Part shown: piece by piece, positions 1-6,071 of the stretch
Position numbering within the stretch: the first letter of the stretch is position 1
How the letters are laid out: every line of letters begins with the position of its first letter
Assembly: GCA_948745425.1 (NCBI GenBank)
Contig: CAPZDM010000055.1
Location: 1-10,969 of the forward strand
Length of the DNA: 10,969 bases
Reading direction: 5' to 3'
Source of the DNA: an uncultured Clostridia bacterium
Lineage (GTDB): Bacteria; Bacillota; Clostridia; TANB77; CAG-508
The notes under the pieces: generated by a model
The model's database searches: none
What the model saw: the letters and a program-made list of their open reading frames with translations, nothing else
What the model was told of the DNA's origin: nothing
Translations under genes and position numbers: made by a program

Positions 1-50
1 ACCTCCACTACGGACTTTCACCGATTAACTAAACGACATGCCCGTCGCAC
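1..50 (-). mobile_element. 5' end of a group IIC (bacterial class C) self-splicing intron, partial
   Basis: On the minus strand the sequence from position 50 begins GTGCGAC, fitting the GTGYG 5' boundary of group II introns. It continues with a small hairpin (CGAC / GTCG closing a GGGCAT loop), then GGTGAAAGTCC and GTAGTGGAGG. From memory, the same order (GTGYG start, hairpin with a GGCAT loop, GGTGARAGTCC, then a GTGRAGG-like segment) occurs at the start of class C introns such as the Oceanobacillus iheyensis one. The tract is clearly richer in G and C than its surroundings. It lies 9 nt after a terminator-type hairpin, which is the usual landing site of class C introns. The rest of the ribozyme and any reverse transcriptase/maturase gene would lie beyond the left edge, so activity cannot be judged. 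An unrelated structured RNA or repeat is possible but less likely. Confidence 0.72.
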
Positions 51-78
51 TTGAAGAACGGACGCCCAAAGGGCGTCC
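51..78 (-). terminator. GC-rich hairpin after cmk; probable terminator and intron target site
   Basis: GGACGCCC (60-67) and GGGCGTCC (71-78) form a perfect 8-bp stem around a 3-nt loop. On the minus strand the stem starts 6 nt after the cmk stop codon and is followed by GTTCTTCAA, a short pyrimidine-rich tail, before the intron-like GTGCGAC. This fits an intrinsic terminator whose U-tract is interrupted by intron insertion; the tail would supply the IBS1 pairing site. Very similar GGACGCCC-loop-GGGCGTCC hairpins are, as I recall, common intergenic repeats in gut Clostridia, so it may also be a copy of such a repeat. Termination is inferred, because the T-run is weak. Confidence 0.6.
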
Positions 79-84
79 CTACAC

Positions 85-762
85 CTATTTTTTTATTCTA
101 GAGTTTATTATATCCTCTACCTGTTTAATATTTTCTTCTATATTTTTTCCTGTTGTATCAACTAATATTGCATCTTCTGCTTGTTTTAATGCTCCTATTG
201 GTCTATTTCTATCATTATAGTCACGTGCTTTTATGCTATCATATACTTCCTCATATGATAGCTCTTTGTCTATTCCAGTTTCTTGGTTTTGATTATATCT
301 TCTAAGTGCCCTTTCTTCTAATGAAGCATCTAAAAATATTTTTACTGTTGCATTTGGAAATACAGCTGTACCAATATCTCTTCCTTCCATTATAACATTT
401 TTTCCTTCTGCTAATTTTCTCTGAAGATTCACCATTTCTTCTCTTACTTCTTTAATTGTAGATACAGATGATACAAAGTTATTTACATCATCTTCTCTAA
501 TTCTTGTAGTTACATCTTTTCCATCTAAGTAAACTTTAGTTTCTCCATTTTCTAAAATCATTTCTATTTTAATTTGTTTTAATAGTTCTTTAATTTTACC
601 TAGTTCATCTAGTTTTATTCCTCTATCAAGTATTGCAACTGTTACACATCTATATGTGGCTCCTGTATCAATTGTTATTAACCCCAAATCGTCTGCAACT
701 CTTTTTGCTATTGTTCCTTTACCAACTCCTGCTGGTCCATCTATAGCTACTACAAAAGACAT
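85..762 (-). CDS. cmk: Cytidylate kinase (CMP/dCMP kinase)
   Basis: The protein (225 aa, the usual length for bacterial Cmk) transfers phosphate from ATP to CMP and dCMP in the cytosol, feeding CTP and dCTP synthesis. Visible signatures are the P-loop GPAGVGKGT (residues 9-17), the DTGATYR nucleoside-binding segment (32-38), EGRDIGT followed by VFP (126-135), and the C-terminal RD..D..R stretch (180-187) leading into AEDAILVDTTG. These are family hallmarks, and the NMP-binding insert around 60-110 is present. The start is set by AGGAGG at 771-776, 8 nt upstream. That site sits just past the stop of the upstream P-loop gene (17-nt gap), so the two are almost certainly co-transcribed. It is the last gene of the thiN-recD2-P-loop-cmk run, and a hairpin follows its TAG stop directly. 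In many Firmicutes cmk is followed by rpsA, plsC or ispH; here the downstream neighbour appears to be a group II intron. Confidence 0.96.
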   Translation of the reverse strand: MSFVVAIDGPAGVGKGTIAKRVADDLGLITIDTGATYRCVTVAILDRGIKLDELGKIKELLKQIKIEMILENGETKVYLDGKDVTTRIREDDVNNFVSSVSTIKEVREEMVNLQRKLAEGKNVIMEGRDIGTAVFPNATVKIFLDASLEERALRRYNQNQETGIDKELSYEEVYDSIKARDYNDRNRPIGALKQAEDAILVDTTGKNIEENIKQVEDIINSRIKK

Positions 763-779
763 ATTTTCTTCCTCCTTAA

Positions 780-1619
780 TTATTGTTCTGGCATTTTTAA
801 CGTTTTTGCCAATATTATAATATTCTGTATATTCATTGCTGTTAGTTTTTCTACTTCTTTTTTACATTTGTTTTTAAAATCTTTCAATGCTTCTTTTACA
901 TTATAACCATATATTAATGTAACTTCCATATATATTGAAGGTCCTACATCATTTTTGCTAATTCTTATACGATTAATTTTATCTATTTCAGGCGTTTTTG
1001 CAGATAAATATTCTATTATTTGTTTAAATACATTGTCTGATATAGTGAATTTTCCATTATAACTAAATGTAGGTCTTATTATTGATTTTTCATCTACATA
1101 AGGCTCATTTCCATATCCTTTTGATTTAAAAATTTGTAATGGATCTAATATATATCCTGAAAAGTCCTTTTTTATTTCAAATGTTGGCACTGGAATTACA
1201 TGTTTTCCTTCTGTTACTCTAACTTTATGTGCTCTTTCCATTTCTTCTGGTGTTGCTACATCTTCTATATGAATTATTTTAATAATTTCAGGAAGCCCTA
1301 AATTGTGTGCTATTTTTTGTACCATTCCATCAGAGGTTCCTAATATTATTATACTTTCTGGTTTGTATTCTTTTATTGCTTTTCGTATCTCAGATTGTTC
1401 TTGTTTATTTAAAAATAATGCATGTTTTACGGTTTCTATTTTTGTGTCTGCTTTTTTAGCAGATGTTCCTGCTATTATTTTATTATCATTTATAAATAAA
1501 CCATCATCTATAATATATTTTATGTTGTTTTGTCCAGCAACAAATTGTGCTCTATAGCTTTTTCCTGTTCCTGATGGTCCAACAAATCCATAAACTTTAA
1601 TCTTTGAAGTATCAAACAT
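780..1619 (-). CDS. P-loop NTPase-like protein with Asp23-like C-terminal domain, function unknown
   Basis: This 279-aa protein has two apparent parts. Residues 1-165 start with a strand and a Walker A motif GPSGTGKS (14-21); a hydrophobic strand SIIILGTSDG (89-98) could be the Walker B/sensor strand but lacks the usual acidic pair. A conserved-looking segment EGKHVIPVPTFEI (137-149) follows. Residues about 184-275 resemble the Asp23/YloU (Gls24) fold: a GKFTISDNVF strand-helix, a VGPSIYMEVTLIYGYNV strand pair with the family's 'YG.N' turn, a long helix, then EVEKLTAMNIQNIIIL, like the family's VEKMTGL-V--V ending. There is no signal peptide or membrane segment. AAAGGAG (1628-1634) lies 8 nt before the ATG. 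The gene sits between recD2 and cmk with its own promoter-like signals. I recall similar hypothetical ATP-binding proteins in Clostridia, but no characterised function. The P-loop is secure; the Asp23 match is a judgement by eye. Confidence 0.8.
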   Translation of the reverse strand: MFDTSKIKVYGFVGPSGTGKSYRAQFVAGQNNIKYIIDDGLFINDNKIIAGTSAKKADTKIETVKHALFLNKQEQSEIRKAIKEYKPESIIILGTSDGMVQKIAHNLGLPEIIKIIHIEDVATPEEMERAHKVRVTEGKHVIPVPTFEIKKDFSGYILDPLQIFKSKGYGNEPYVDEKSIIRPTFSYNGKFTISDNVFKQIIEYLSAKTPEIDKINRIRISKNDVGPSIYMEVTLIYGYNVKEALKDFKNKCKKEVEKLTAMNIQNIIILAKTLKMPEQ

Positions 1620-1652
1620 TGCTGTTACTCCTTTGCTTCTTTTATTTTACCC

Positions 1653-1681
1653 ATTATATAATATATTATTTTAAAAATCAA
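1653..1681 (-). promoter_or_regulatory. Candidate sigma-A promoter for the P-loop gene and cmk
   Basis: On the minus strand TTGATT (1681-1676) and TATAAT (1658-1653) are separated by exactly 17 nt, immediately after the recD2 stop codon. Predicted transcription would start near 1646, about 27 nt before the ATG at 1619. The -10 is perfect and the -35 matches at four of six positions. In such AT-rich DNA chance matches are frequent, but the placement in the only gap between the two genes supports it. It would give the P-loop gene and cmk expression independent of the thiN promoter. Confidence 0.5.
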
Positions 1682-3886
1682 CTAAATATTTCTCAATTTA
1701 TATTCTAGCCCTGTGTTTCTTTTTTTGCTGTCTGCGTTTTGTATCATAAATTGTATTATTCTATCACTACTTATAATTATTAATAATTTTTTTGCCCTCG
1801 TTATTGCTGTATATAAAAGATTTCTTGTTAATAGCATTGGAGAACTTTGAGCTATTGGCATTACTACTACATCAAATTCACTCCCTTGTGATTTATGTAC
1901 TGTTATTGCATATGAATGTTCTAATTGCTCTAAATCTGAATATTCATACCATACCTCTTTATCATCATCAAATTTTACTTTTATTGCACCATCAGATGAG
2001 TCTATATCTGTTATTCTTCCTAGTTCTCCATTAAATACTCCTGTTCCATTTTCTTTTTCTTTGCTCCAAGCTATATCATAATTATTTTTTACTTGCATTA
2101 CTTTGTCGCCAATTCTATATATTGTTTGCCCATATGCCTTTTCTGCTATCCCTGCTCTTTTTGGATTTAACATTTTTTGTAATTGAACATTTAATTCCTT
2201 TGTACCTAAACTACCTTTTTTTGTGGGAGTTATAACTTGAATATTTTTAAAAAATTCATAATCACCATAACTTTTTAATCTATATTTACATAGTGTTAAA
2301 ACATTTTCTATTACTTTATCTGTATTTGATTCATTTATATAGAAAAAATCGTTGTTTAAGTCTTCTATTTCATCTTTTTTTACAAATATTTTCCCATTAT
2401 TTACTCTATGTGCGTTTTGTACAATTTTGCTTTTTGCTGCTTGTCTAAATATTTTGTCCAAATGTATTGTTGTAATTTTTTCTGAGTTTATTATATCTTT
2501 TAATACACTTCCTGGTCCTACAGATGGTAATTGGTCTATATCTCCTACTAAAACTAATTTTGTTCCTTGATAAATAGCTTTTAGTAAATAGTTCATTAAA
2601 AATAAGTCTACCATTGACATTTCATCTACTATAACAATGTCTCCATCTATCATTTGTACATTTAAGTCTATATCTATGTTTTGGGTTTCATCTCCTGTTT
2701 TTCCTATTTCTAATAATCTATGCAGTGTTTTTGATTCTTCTCCTGTCATTTCTGTCATTCTTTTTGCTGCTCTTCCTGTTGGCGCACATAGTACTACTTT
2801 TTTTCCTTTTTTCTTATATATATCTATTATACTTTTAATAATTGTTGTTTTCCCTGTTCCTGGTCCTCCTGTTACTATACATACATTATTATCATTTACT
2901 GCTTTTAATGCCTCTTTTTGTTTTTCTGATAATTCAATATTTTCTTCTTTTTCTATTGTTTTTAGTTCTGTTTCAAAATGAGCTATTCTTTTTATGTTTT
3001 TTGAGGTATCTAGTATTGCTAATCTTGTAGCAATATTATCTTCTGCTTTATAAAATGGAATTAAATATATCCATTCTTCATCATCTCTTTTTTCAATTAC
3101 AATATCTTCTGTAACTTTTAAGTTTATTATCTCATCTTCTATAACCTCTCTTGGTACTCCTAAAAGTCCTTTTACATATTCTATTAAATTTTCCTTTATA
3201 GTACAACAATGTCCATTGTAACTAACTAAGTTTAAACTATATTTTATTCCACTTTTTACTCTAGAGTCGTCTTGTATGTCTATACCTATATCCATTGCCA
3301 TTTTATCTATTTGTTTGAAGTCTACCCCTCTTACTTTGTCTACTAGTATGTATGGATTCTTTTTTATTTCGTTTATGGCATCTGATCCTAAGTCTTTATA
3401 TACTTTTTTAGCATGACTTGCGGATATTCCAAATTGCTCTAAGAAACTAACTATATTCCATAATTCCCAGTTTTCATTGAAACTTTCTCCCATTTTCATT
3501 GCTTTTTCATAATTTATTCCTTGTATAGATGAAAGCGCTACTGGATTTGTTCTAAAAATATTTATAGTGTCTTCTCCAAAGGCTTTTATGATTTTTTTTG
3601 CAGTAGCTGGTCCTATTCCTTTAATACTTCCAGATGATAAGTAAATTTCTAATGCTTCTAAGGTTTTGGGTTCTGTTTTTTCAAATGCTTCTACCTTAAA
3701 TTGTTCTCCATATTCTTGATGTGTAACATATCTTCCTGAAACTTTTAGTGTATCTCCTGCATTTACAAATGGAAGATATCCTACAACTGTTAGTTCACCA
3801 TCTTTCGTATTAAAGTCTGCTATTGTGTAACTATTTAATTCGTTTTGATATATTATATCTATTATTTGTCCTTCTATTTCTTCCAT
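1682..3886 (-). CDS. recD2: RecD2-type ATP-dependent 5'-3' DNA helicase
   Basis: The protein is an SF1B helicase of the RecD2 (YrrC) family, which works without RecBC in DNA repair and replication-fork maintenance. At 734 aa it has the usual size. The order of parts is: N-terminal OB-like region (about 1-70, EGQIIDIIYQN at 5-15), helix-hairpin-helix region (about 80-200, GSIKGIGPATAKKI at 86-99), then the two helicase domains. Visible helicase motifs are Walker A GGPGTGKT (340-347), motif Ia APTGRAAKRM (369-378), Walker B VDEMSM (420-425), motif III GDIDQLPSVGPG (448-459), FRQA (480-483), VHKSQGSEF (663-671) and YTAITRAKK (692-700). All look intact. The start follows the family's N-terminus; the nearest Shine-Dalgarno, AGGAAGGA (3901-3908), is rather far, at 14 nt. 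The 97-nt gap to thiN shows no convincing promoter, so transcription probably continues from thiN. Confidence 0.95.
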   Translation of the reverse strand: MEEIEGQIIDIIYQNELNSYTIADFNTKDGELTVVGYLPFVNAGDTLKVSGRYVTHQEYGEQFKVEAFEKTEPKTLEALEIYLSSGSIKGIGPATAKKIIKAFGEDTINIFRTNPVALSSIQGINYEKAMKMGESFNENWELWNIVSFLEQFGISASHAKKVYKDLGSDAINEIKKNPYILVDKVRGVDFKQIDKMAMDIGIDIQDDSRVKSGIKYSLNLVSYNGHCCTIKENLIEYVKGLLGVPREVIEDEIINLKVTEDIVIEKRDDEEWIYLIPFYKAEDNIATRLAILDTSKNIKRIAHFETELKTIEKEENIELSEKQKEALKAVNDNNVCIVTGGPGTGKTTIIKSIIDIYKKKGKKVVLCAPTGRAAKRMTEMTGEESKTLHRLLEIGKTGDETQNIDIDLNVQMIDGDIVIVDEMSMVDLFLMNYLLKAIYQGTKLVLVGDIDQLPSVGPGSVLKDIINSEKITTIHLDKIFRQAAKSKIVQNAHRVNNGKIFVKKDEIEDLNNDFFYINESNTDKVIENVLTLCKYRLKSYGDYEFFKNIQVITPTKKGSLGTKELNVQLQKMLNPKRAGIAEKAYGQTIYRIGDKVMQVKNNYDIAWSKEKENGTGVFNGELGRITDIDSSDGAIKVKFDDDKEVWYEYSDLEQLEHSYAITVHKSQGSEFDVVVMPIAQSSPMLLTRNLLYTAITRAKKLLIIISSDRIIQFMIQNADSKKRNTGLEYKLRNI

Positions 3887-3983
3887 TTTACTGCAATCAT
3901 TCCTTCCTAGCTAAAAACGTTTCTCTAAAAATTATTGTTACTAATTATTTCTTTCTCTTACTTTCTTCTACTTATTCTATATT

Positions 3984-4631
3984 TTAATCTTTTGAATTTA
4001 TCATTATTAAAATTCCATTATCAAATTCAATTATTGCTTCTTCTTTTAATATTTCATTACTTATACCTAAACTTGAACCCATAGTTAATGTTCCACTTTT
4101 CAACTCATATTTAAATCCTTTTAAGTTTATGTGTTCTACTTTTTCGGTTAATGGAATTAATGATATATATTTTTTTGTTATGTCTTTTTTCTTTATAATT
4201 GTAGTTTTATCTATTAATTGTATTTCATTATTTTCATCTATTATTTTACATTCTATATTACTGTCTAGTGCATATTTTAATACATGGATGTTCCCTAAAA
4301 CATGATCTATTCTTGTTCCTATTCCACCAATTATTGTAATTTCATCACTTTTTAATTCTATTGCTAACCTTATTGCAATGTCTGTATCTGTGTTATCTTT
4401 TATTGGATTAAATTCATGTATTTTTATTGATTTATTTTCTTTATATTTGTCTAAAATTTCACTTTTTACTGTGTCAAAGTCTCCTACTATATGTTGTGGA
4501 TTTATATTTATTTCATTTAATATTTTTAGTCCATTATCTACTGCTATTATAATTTCAAATTCGCTTTCTTTTATAGTTTTTAATAAGAATTCTTTTTCTA
4601 TGTTTCCTCCTGTTACTATTAGAGTTTCCAT
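3984..4631 (-). CDS. thiN: Thiamine pyrophosphokinase
   Basis: The enzyme converts thiamine plus ATP to thiamine pyrophosphate and AMP in the cytosol, making active cofactor from salvaged thiamine. The 215-aa length is typical of the bacterial ThiN/TPK family. The catalytic domain shows AVDNGL (30-35), GDFDT (50-54), KDNTDTDIA (78-86) and GGIGTRIDH (102-110); these carry the family's acidic metal/ATP-binding residues. The C-terminal beta domain contains SLGISNE (187-193), matching the usual S-G-SNE thiamine-binding loop. AGGAGG (4636-4641) lies 4 nt before the ATG. The gene is first in the run towards recD2 and cmk, and has a perfect consensus promoter. In Bacillus thiN usually lies near rpe, rsgA and the rpmB region; that company is absent here. 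No TPP riboswitch fits in the very short leader. Confidence 0.95.
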   Translation of the reverse strand: METLIVTGGNIEKEFLLKTIKESEFEIIIAVDNGLKILNEININPQHIVGDFDTVKSEILDKYKENKSIKIHEFNPIKDNTDTDIAIRLAIELKSDEITIIGGIGTRIDHVLGNIHVLKYALDSNIECKIIDENNEIQLIDKTTIIKKKDITKKYISLIPLTEKVEHINLKGFKYELKSGTLTMGSSLGISNEILKEEAIIEFDNGILIMINSKD

Positions 4632-4655
4632 ATTTCCTCCTATATATTTGTATAC

Positions 4656-4684
4656 ATTATATTGGTATTTTTATTATATGTCAA
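4656..4684 (-). promoter_or_regulatory. Perfect consensus sigma-A promoter of thiN
   Basis: On the minus strand TTGACA (4684-4679) and TATAAT (4661-4656) are both perfect matches to consensus, with an optimal 17-nt spacer. Transcription should start near 4649, leaving a leader of about 18 nt that is nearly filled by AGGAGG. The promoter begins just beyond the spoVS terminator, so the thiN operon is a clean new unit. No operator-like palindrome stands out, which suggests strong constitutive expression. Confidence 0.85.
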
Positions 4685-4699
4685 ATTTAAAAAAGCTTT

Positions 4700-4739
4700 T
4701 AAAAAAGAAATTGGAGCCGATATATCGACTCCAATTTCT
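4700..4739 (-). terminator. Rho-independent terminator of spoVS
   Basis: AGAAATTGGAG (4706-4716) pairs with its reverse complement (4729-4739), an 11-bp stem. The inner bases 4718-4727 (CGATATATCG) are also self-complementary, extending the hairpin past one mismatch. On the minus strand the stem is followed by a run of U residues (from 4705 down). It starts 16 nt after the spoVS stop and ends just before the thiN promoter. Confidence 0.88.
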
Positions 4740-4754
4740 CTCATTAGATATATA

Positions 4755-5018
4755 TTAAACTCTTGATTCTACAAGAATTTTTATTCCTGTTCTGTCTTCC
4801 CCTTCTACTTCTACCTCTGCAAATGCTGGTACACATACTAGATCGACTCCTGATGGTGCTACAAATCCTCTTGCTATTGCAACTGCCTTTATTGCTTGAT
4901 TTAGTGCTCCTGCACCTATAGCTTGCATTTCTGCTCTGCTATTTTCCTTTACCAATCCAGCAATTGCTCCTGCTACTGAATTTGGATTTGATTTTGATGA
5001 GATTTTTAAAACTTCCAT
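4755..5018 (-). CDS. spoVS: Stage V sporulation protein S
   Basis: The product is an 87-aa SpoVS, one residue longer than the Bacillus subtilis protein as I recall it. It is a small Alba-like/RNA- or DNA-binding-fold protein needed for proper progress through septation and coat assembly during sporulation; its exact biochemical role is not settled. The recognisable core is EVLKISSKSNPNSVAGAIAG (2-21), then the AEMQAIGAGALNQA segment (29-42), KAVAIARGFVAPSG and the closing DRTGIKI strand. The sequence is complete, with no signal peptide or membrane segment. AAAGGAGG (5027-5034) lies 8 nt upstream of the ATG. It follows rny and ymdB, the order conserved across many spore-formers, and is closed by a strong terminator. 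Its own promoter-like signals and a 100-nt leader suggest it is also transcribed alone. Presence of spoVS does not prove sporulation, as some non-spore-formers keep it. Confidence 0.96.
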   Translation of the reverse strand: MEVLKISSKSNPNSVAGAIAGLVKENSRAEMQAIGAGALNQAIKAVAIARGFVAPSGVDLVCVPAFAEVEVEGEDRTGIKILVESRV

Positions 5019-5066
5019 TGTTTGTGCCTCCTTTAATTTAATTTTTATTTCTTTTTTATTGATATC

Positions 5067-5113
5067 CAGTAAATTTTATTTTTTACTCTAATAGTATTAA
5101 TATAAATTTACTG
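5067..5113 (-). promoter_or_regulatory. Stem-loop in the spoVS leader
   Basis: CAGTAAATTT at 5067-5076 and its exact reverse complement at 5104-5113 form a 10-bp inverted repeat around a 27-nt AT-rich loop. If spoVS is transcribed from the promoter at 5130-5158, this stem forms about 10 nt from the 5' end of the mRNA. That is a position where hairpins often protect transcripts from 5'-end-dependent decay. No U-tract follows, so it is not a terminator. Its role is inferred. Confidence 0.4.
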
Positions 5114-5129
5114 TGATTGAACAAATATA

Positions 5130-5158
5130 TTTATAATACTTTTAAAGTTCCATGTCTA
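5130..5158 (-). promoter_or_regulatory. Candidate sigma-A promoter of spoVS
   Basis: On the minus strand TAGACA (5158-5153) and TATAAA (5135-5130) are separated by 17 nt, each with five of six consensus bases. The start would be near 5123, giving a leader of roughly 105 nt before the spoVS ATG. I searched the same gap for a sigma-H type promoter (AGGAWWW...GAAT), expected for Bacillus spoVS, and did not find a good one. Confidence 0.5.
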
Positions 5159-5219
5159 TATATTTTTGGAAATTAATGGAAGTTTCCATCTCTATTTTTC
5201 TATAGTTTCCGAGTTCTTT

Positions 5220-5990
5220 CTACAAATATAGTCTAGTAATTTTCTCAACTTGACAGTTTTCGTCATTTATATCGAAAATACACCCATTAAATATACATTC
5301 TCCTTCTGCCATTTTATATCTTTCTGGAAGAGTTGTTACAAATCTTTTAAGTGATGCTTCTATATCCATTCCTATTACAGAGTTTTTTGGTCCAGTCATT
5401 CCGATATCTGTAATATAAGCTGTGCCTTTTGGTAATATTCTATCATCTGATGTTTGTACATGTGTATGAGTTCCGTAAACTATTGTTGCAATTCCATCTA
5501 GATAATTCCCCATTGCAACTTTTTCTGCTGTTGCTTCTGCATGAAAGTCTACTATTACTATATCTACTTCTTTTTTTATTTCTTCAGCTATTCTTTTTCC
5601 TATTATAAAAGGATTTTCTGTCAAAATCCCCATCTCTGTTCTTCCTATTAGATTTATAACTCCTATTTTTTTATCTTTACATTTACAAATAATATATCCT
5701 TTTCCTTGTACTCCTTCTGGATAGTTTACTGGTCTTATTAATTGTTCATGATTAATAAAATTAAATATATCCTTTTTGGCCCAAGTGTGATTTCCCATAG
5801 TAACTACATCTGTTCCCATTGATAAAATACCATTAAAATGTTTTAAAGTAATTCCCATTCCTTCTGCTACATTTTCTCCATTTACAATTATAAAATCTAT
5901 CTTTTCTTTTTCTTTTAATTCTTCTACAACGTCTTTTGCCTTTTTTAAGCCACTTTCTCCAATTAAATCTCCTACTGCTAAAATTCTCAT
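5220..5990 (-). CDS. ymdB: YmdB-family metallophosphoesterase (2',3'-cyclic nucleotide phosphodiesterase)
   Basis: The 256-aa protein is a calcineurin-like dinuclear-metal phosphoesterase of the YmdB/TIGR00282 type. In Bacillus subtilis the orthologue hydrolyses 2',3'-cyclic nucleotides and affects biofilm, motility and colony development. The metal-site residues are all visible: D8 (AVGDLIG), GEN at 38-40, GNH at 66-68, H150 (VDFHAEAT) and HTH at 175-177; spacing agrees with the Bacillus enzyme. One departure is A71 in GNHTWAKK, where relatives usually have Asp (GNHTWDN/Q-K). AGGAGAG (5998-6004) lies 7 nt before the ATG. The gene lies between rny and spoVS, the conserved order, but a terminator separates it from rny. 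No hairpin with a U-tract follows it, so read-through into spoVS is expected across the 201-nt gap. Confidence 0.95.
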   Translation of the reverse strand: MRILAVGDLIGESGLKKAKDVVEELKEKEKIDFIIVNGENVAEGMGITLKHFNGILSMGTDVVTMGNHTWAKKDIFNFINHEQLIRPVNYPEGVQGKGYIICKCKDKKIGVINLIGRTEMGILTENPFIIGKRIAEEIKKEVDIVIVDFHAEATAEKVAMGNYLDGIATIVYGTHTHVQTSDDRILPKGTAYITDIGMTGPKNSVIGMDIEASLKRFVTTLPERYKMAEGECIFNGCIFDINDENCQVEKITRLYL

Positions 5991-6022
5991 TATTTTTCTC
6001 TCCTTTTTTATATTTTAGATGT

Positions 6023-6051
6023 ATTATATAATAAATAAAATAAAAAAGAAA
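6023..6051 (-). promoter_or_regulatory. Possible promoter of ymdB
   Basis: A perfect TATAAT (6028-6023 on the minus strand) lies 32 nt before the ymdB start, after the rny terminator. The best -35 at 17-nt spacing (6051-6046) is TTTCTT, which is poor and lies inside the terminator stem. The case rests on the -10 and on the need for a promoter if the terminator is efficient. Confidence 0.3.
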
Positions 6052-6071
6052 GGCTTAAGCCTTTCTTTTTT
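6042..6071 (-). terminator. Rho-independent terminator of rny, bidirectional in form
   Basis: A perfect 30-bp palindrome has a GAAAGGCTT / AAGCCTTTC core flanked by six A residues on one side and six T residues on the other. Read on the minus strand it is a stem followed by a U-tract, directly behind rny; the TAA stop of rny (6072-6070) overlaps its first bases. By symmetry it would also work on the plus strand, though no plus-strand gene ends here. Confidence 0.9.

Noticed and set aside
60..78. GC-rich hairpin as a CRISPR repeat
   Set aside because: There is a single copy only, with no spacer-repeat periodicity. It fits a terminator or dispersed intergenic repeat.
3887..3983. Promoter or riboswitch between thiN and recD2
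   Set aside because: No TTGACA-like box pairs with a -10 at acceptable spacing and no stable fold is apparent. Read-through from thiN explains expression.
4378..4758. A 126-codon open frame on the plus strand, antisense to thiN and its promoter
   Set aside because: It is antisense to a clear enzyme gene, covers the thiN promoter and spoVS terminator, has no ribosome binding site and matches no known family. The hydrophobic translation is what antisense AT-rich coding DNA gives.
5165..5210. Terminator after ymdB
   Set aside because: The only dyad (ATGGAA/TTCCAT) has a 5-bp usable stem and no following U-tract.
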